Source: JAAUTT01 sp963846585 | Lineage (GTDB): Bacteria > Bacteroidota > Bacteroidia > Bacteroidales > JAAUTT01 | NCBI GenBank assembly: GCA_963846585.1 | Contig: CAWJWO010000018.1 | Span: forward strand, 567,596-631,595 | Reading direction: 5' to 3' | DNA length: 64,000 nucleotides | Shown: piece by piece, positions 61,977 to 64,000 of the stretch | Position numbering within the stretch: position 1 is the stretch's first letter | Layout of the letters: each line of letters begins with the position of its first letter | The notes under the pieces: generated by a model | What the model saw: the letters and a program-made list of their open reading frames with translations, nothing else | What the model was told of the DNA's origin: nothing | Database searches by the model: none | Translations under genes and position numbers: made by a program

Positions 61977-62978
61977 TTGGATAATAACCCATTAGTTTCA
62001 GTAATAATTCCTGTCTATAATGCAGTCGATTATTTAGAAGAATGCCTTAAATCAATTATTGCTCAAACATACAAAGTAATTGAAATTATATGTGTTAATG
62101 ATGGTTCTAGTGATGGCAGTAATATAATTCTAACTAAATACGAATCTGCTTATCCTTTTATAAAAGTTATACATCAGGAAAACAAGGGGCAGAGTATAGC
62201 TTCTAATGTTGCTTTACAACATGCGAATGGTGCTTATATTAAATTTTTTGATGCCGATGATATTATGAATTCCCAACATATACAAAAGCAAGTCGAAAAA
62301 TTAAATGGCATGGACGATTGTATAGCATCATGTGAATGGGGCAGATTTTACAATAACAATATAAAAAGTGCCAGATTTATTGAAGAACCTGTTTGGAAAG
62401 ATATGCCTTCTTTTATGTTTCTTAAAACTGTATTAGGTCAAAAAACAGATATGTTGGGCGCTTGGCTTTGGCTTATTCCAAAGAAAATAATTGAAAAAAC
62501 GGGTGGTTGGAATGAACGGTTAAATTTAAATAATGATTTTGAATTTAGTGTAAGGTTACTTTTACAATCAAAAGAGGTAGTGTTTGCAGAAGGTGCAAAA
62601 GTTTATTACCGGTCCGGCAGACATTTTAGTTTATCCCGCACATTGTCCAGAAATTCTTTTGAATCAGCAATATTGACAACTGAATTAGGTTTTAGTTTAA
62701 TCTTTGCAATTGATAATTCAAAGCAAATGAAAACACATTGCGCAAACCGTTATCAAACTTGGATTTACAGGTTCTTCCCATTATATCCTGATTTAATTGC
62801 AAATCTTGAAAACAGGATTGCAAAATTAGGTGGAAGTAGTGTTAAATGCGATGGAGGTCCAATTTTTAAATTTATTTCATTTTTTATCGGTTGGAAAAAA
62901 ACTAAACTGTTACAAATTTTCAGTTACAAACATGGATGGCAGTTCATTCTTCATCTTAAAAATAAAATATATAAATGA
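61977..62978 (+). CDS. GT2 family glycosyltransferase
   Basis: The 333-aa protein starts with TTG at 61977: NNPLVSVIIPVYNAVDYLEE. It has CVNDGSSDGS, KFFDADDIMN (D-x-D region) and WNERLNLNNDFEFSVRLLL. No other start lies near the conserved N-terminus. It follows the FkbM gene by 17 bp. The sugar is unknown. Confidence 0.87.
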   Translation: MDNNPLVSVIIPVYNAVDYLEECLKSIIAQTYKVIEIICVNDGSSDGSNIILTKYESAYPFIKVIHQENKGQSIASNVALQHANGAYIKFFDADDIMNSQHIQKQVEKLNGMDDCIASCEWGRFYNNNIKSARFIEEPVWKDMPSFMFLKTVLGQKTDMLGAWLWLIPKKIIEKTGGWNERLNLNNDFEFSVRLLLQSKEVVFAEGAKVYYRSGRHFSLSRTLSRNSFESAILTTELGFSLIFAIDNSKQMKTHCANRYQTWIYRFFPLYPDLIANLENRIAKLGGSSVKCDGGPIFKFISFFIGWKKTKLLQIFSYKHGWQFILHLKNKIYK

Positions 62979-62990
62979 TCCTATATTTAT

Positions 62991-64000
62991 ATGTTACCAG
63001 AAGATAAATTCCTGTATGTAACAACTTCAAATCTTACTTCTAACCCACGTTTATTTAAAGAAGCTTCTTTTGCTTCTGCCAAAGAATGTGCAGTAACAAT
63101 TATTTGTTTTAAATTCAGAGGCTGGAGCGAAGGTTTCGATTCTCAGTGGCTAAATGAAAATAAGTCTTTCAAAATTGAAAAAATATCTGCTTTATCAAAA
63201 GAAAACTTATTTTGGTTAGCTGTTGGCTTAGTAGAACTAATATCCAGGTTAATCTATCCGTGTTTTAAAAAATCCCTTCGAGTAAATGCTTACGCCTCGT
63301 CCAAACAATCTATTTTATTAAAAAGAAAAGTATTTTCTCTCAGGCATTTCAATACCTCACAACCATATAATTTGATCATTGGCCATACTTTAGGTGCTAT
63401 ATACCCAGTTTGGCTGATGCACCAAAAAACAGGTATCCCTTTTATATTCGATGTTGAGGATTACCATCCGGGAGAACAAATCAGTACCGGTCCTGTTAAT
63501 GAAAAACGCCGAAGGGAATTTTTACTAAAAAAATTACTCCCCGAAGCTTCATTTGTCACAGCCGCCTCTCCCCTTATCGCAGAACGGATTAAAGAATTAG
63601 TCGGTGCGACAATAATCTTAAAAACCTTGCAGTCATTAATAACTGCTTCCCTTCCTCCGAATTCGAATTCATCCCTCAAGACCCACGTCCCATGTCCAAT
63701 TCCACATCTTCCCTTTTCAAGTCCTTCCATGTCTCATTTTCACGTCCATGTCCATTGTCTCACGTCCCAGTCCCACGTCCCATTTCCACGTCCTTCACGT
63801 CCTTTTTCACGTCCTTCCACGTCTCTTTTTCCACGTCCTTCCACGTCTTTCCACATCCATTTCGTCTGGTTCTCCCAAAACATTGCCCCCAACCGTGGCC
63901 TGGAAATTATAATACCCGAACTTATTAAGATAAAGGACAAAATCCACCTTCACCTTATCGGAAATTTGTACGATGATTTTAATCAACAGTGGATTGTACC
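62991..64000 (+). CDS. GT4 family glycosyltransferase, partial, with repeat insertion
   Basis: The frame starting MLPEDKFLYVTTSNLTSNPR is open from 62991 to the window end. It carries FIFDVEDYHPGE and LPEASFVTAASPLIAE, then, after the repeat, HFVWFSQNIAPNRGLEIIIP, the start of the donor domain. In between, ~63608-63680 reads sensibly only in another frame (AVINNCFPSSEFEFIPQD), and 63681-63862 is an intergenic-type repeat. One missing base (~63608) and the repeat length together restore the original frame. The end lies outside the window. Confidence 0.82.
   Translation, partial: MLPEDKFLYVTTSNLTSNPRLFKEASFASAKECAVTIICFKFRGWSEGFDSQWLNENKSFKIEKISALSKENLFWLAVGLVELISRLIYPCFKKSLRVNAYASSKQSILLKRKVFSLRHFNTSQPYNLIIGHTLGAIYPVWLMHQKTGIPFIFDVEDYHPGEQISTGPVNEKRRREFLLKKLLPEASFVTAASPLIAERIKELVGATIILKTLQSLITASLPPNSNSSLKTHVPCPIPHLPFSSPSMSHFHVHVHCLTSQSHVPFPRPSRPFSRPSTSLFPRPSTSFHIHFVWFSQNIAPNRGLEIIIPELIKIKDKIHLHLIGNLYDDFNQQWIV
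63681..63862. repeat. CCACGTCC array inside a GT4 gene
   Basis: About 180 bp of CCACGTCCC/CCTTCCACGTC words, reverse complement of the GGGACGTGG arrays at 5.5, 18.5, 22.3 and 23.25 kb. It lies between the acceptor and donor halves of the GT4 gene and contains no stop in the gene's frame. Confidence 0.88.

Overview
The window is a surface-polysaccharide (capsule/O-antigen type) biosynthesis locus from an AT-rich member of the Bacteroidota. The evidence is a UpxY/NusG-like antiterminator, Bacteroidota-type promoters (TTTG, 19 nt, TAnnTTTG), starts without Shine-Dalgarno sequences, FdtA/FdtB-type amino-sugar genes, and the spectrum of small toxin-antitoxin (TA) families. The exact lineage cannot be read from the sequence. 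No rRNA, tRNA or CRISPR array was seen.

Region 1 (1-22 kb): mixed-strand glycan genes, all intact. They are two asparagine-synthase-like amidotransferases, six GT4-type glycosyltransferases (plus the tail of one at the left edge), a hexapeptide acyltransferase, an SGNH-like protein, a polysaccharide deacetylase, a formyltransferase-like/GINT1-like fusion, an acyl carrier protein, an NAD-synthetase-like enzyme, an AMP-forming ligase and an initiating sugar transferase. Most intergenic gaps are filled with word-like short tandem repeats, which often supply the last codons of the neighbouring genes.

Region 2 (21.6-39.4 kb): UpxY and the ABC-2 permease wzm are followed not by wzt but by a ~16 kb island; wzt lies at 39.4 kb. 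The island holds ten TA modules (three with a broken toxin but intact antitoxin), a GIY-YIG gene between 39-bp inverted repeats, a four-helix-bundle gene and two near-identical 467-aa AlbA_2-type regulators. Between them are six copies of the 5' head of an MBOAT acyltransferase gene and three copies of the 5' head of wzt, cut at reproducible codons, with palindromic repeat arrays four of which share a 15-nt loop. This cassette-like architecture is the most unusual part of the window.

Region 3 (38.2-64 kb): a dense, almost entirely plus-strand gene train. It has nucleotide-sugar epimerases, wzt, methyltransferases, GT2 and GT4 glycosyltransferases, polytopic membrane proteins, a DegT/GNAT pair, and an FdtA-FdtA-FdtC-FdtB set for a dTDP-3-acylamino-3,6-dideoxyhexose. 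Many genes here carry single-base frameshifts, several in homopolymers, while the first 22 kb has none. Unpolished assembly errors are the likeliest explanation, but real decay is not excluded. The last gene contains a ~180-bp intergenic-type repeat inside its coding sequence.

Together the genes describe lipid-linked glycan assembly started by the sugar transferase, elongation by many glycosyltransferases, decoration (acyl, amide, methyl, amino sugars) and export by the Wzm/Wzt ABC transporter.
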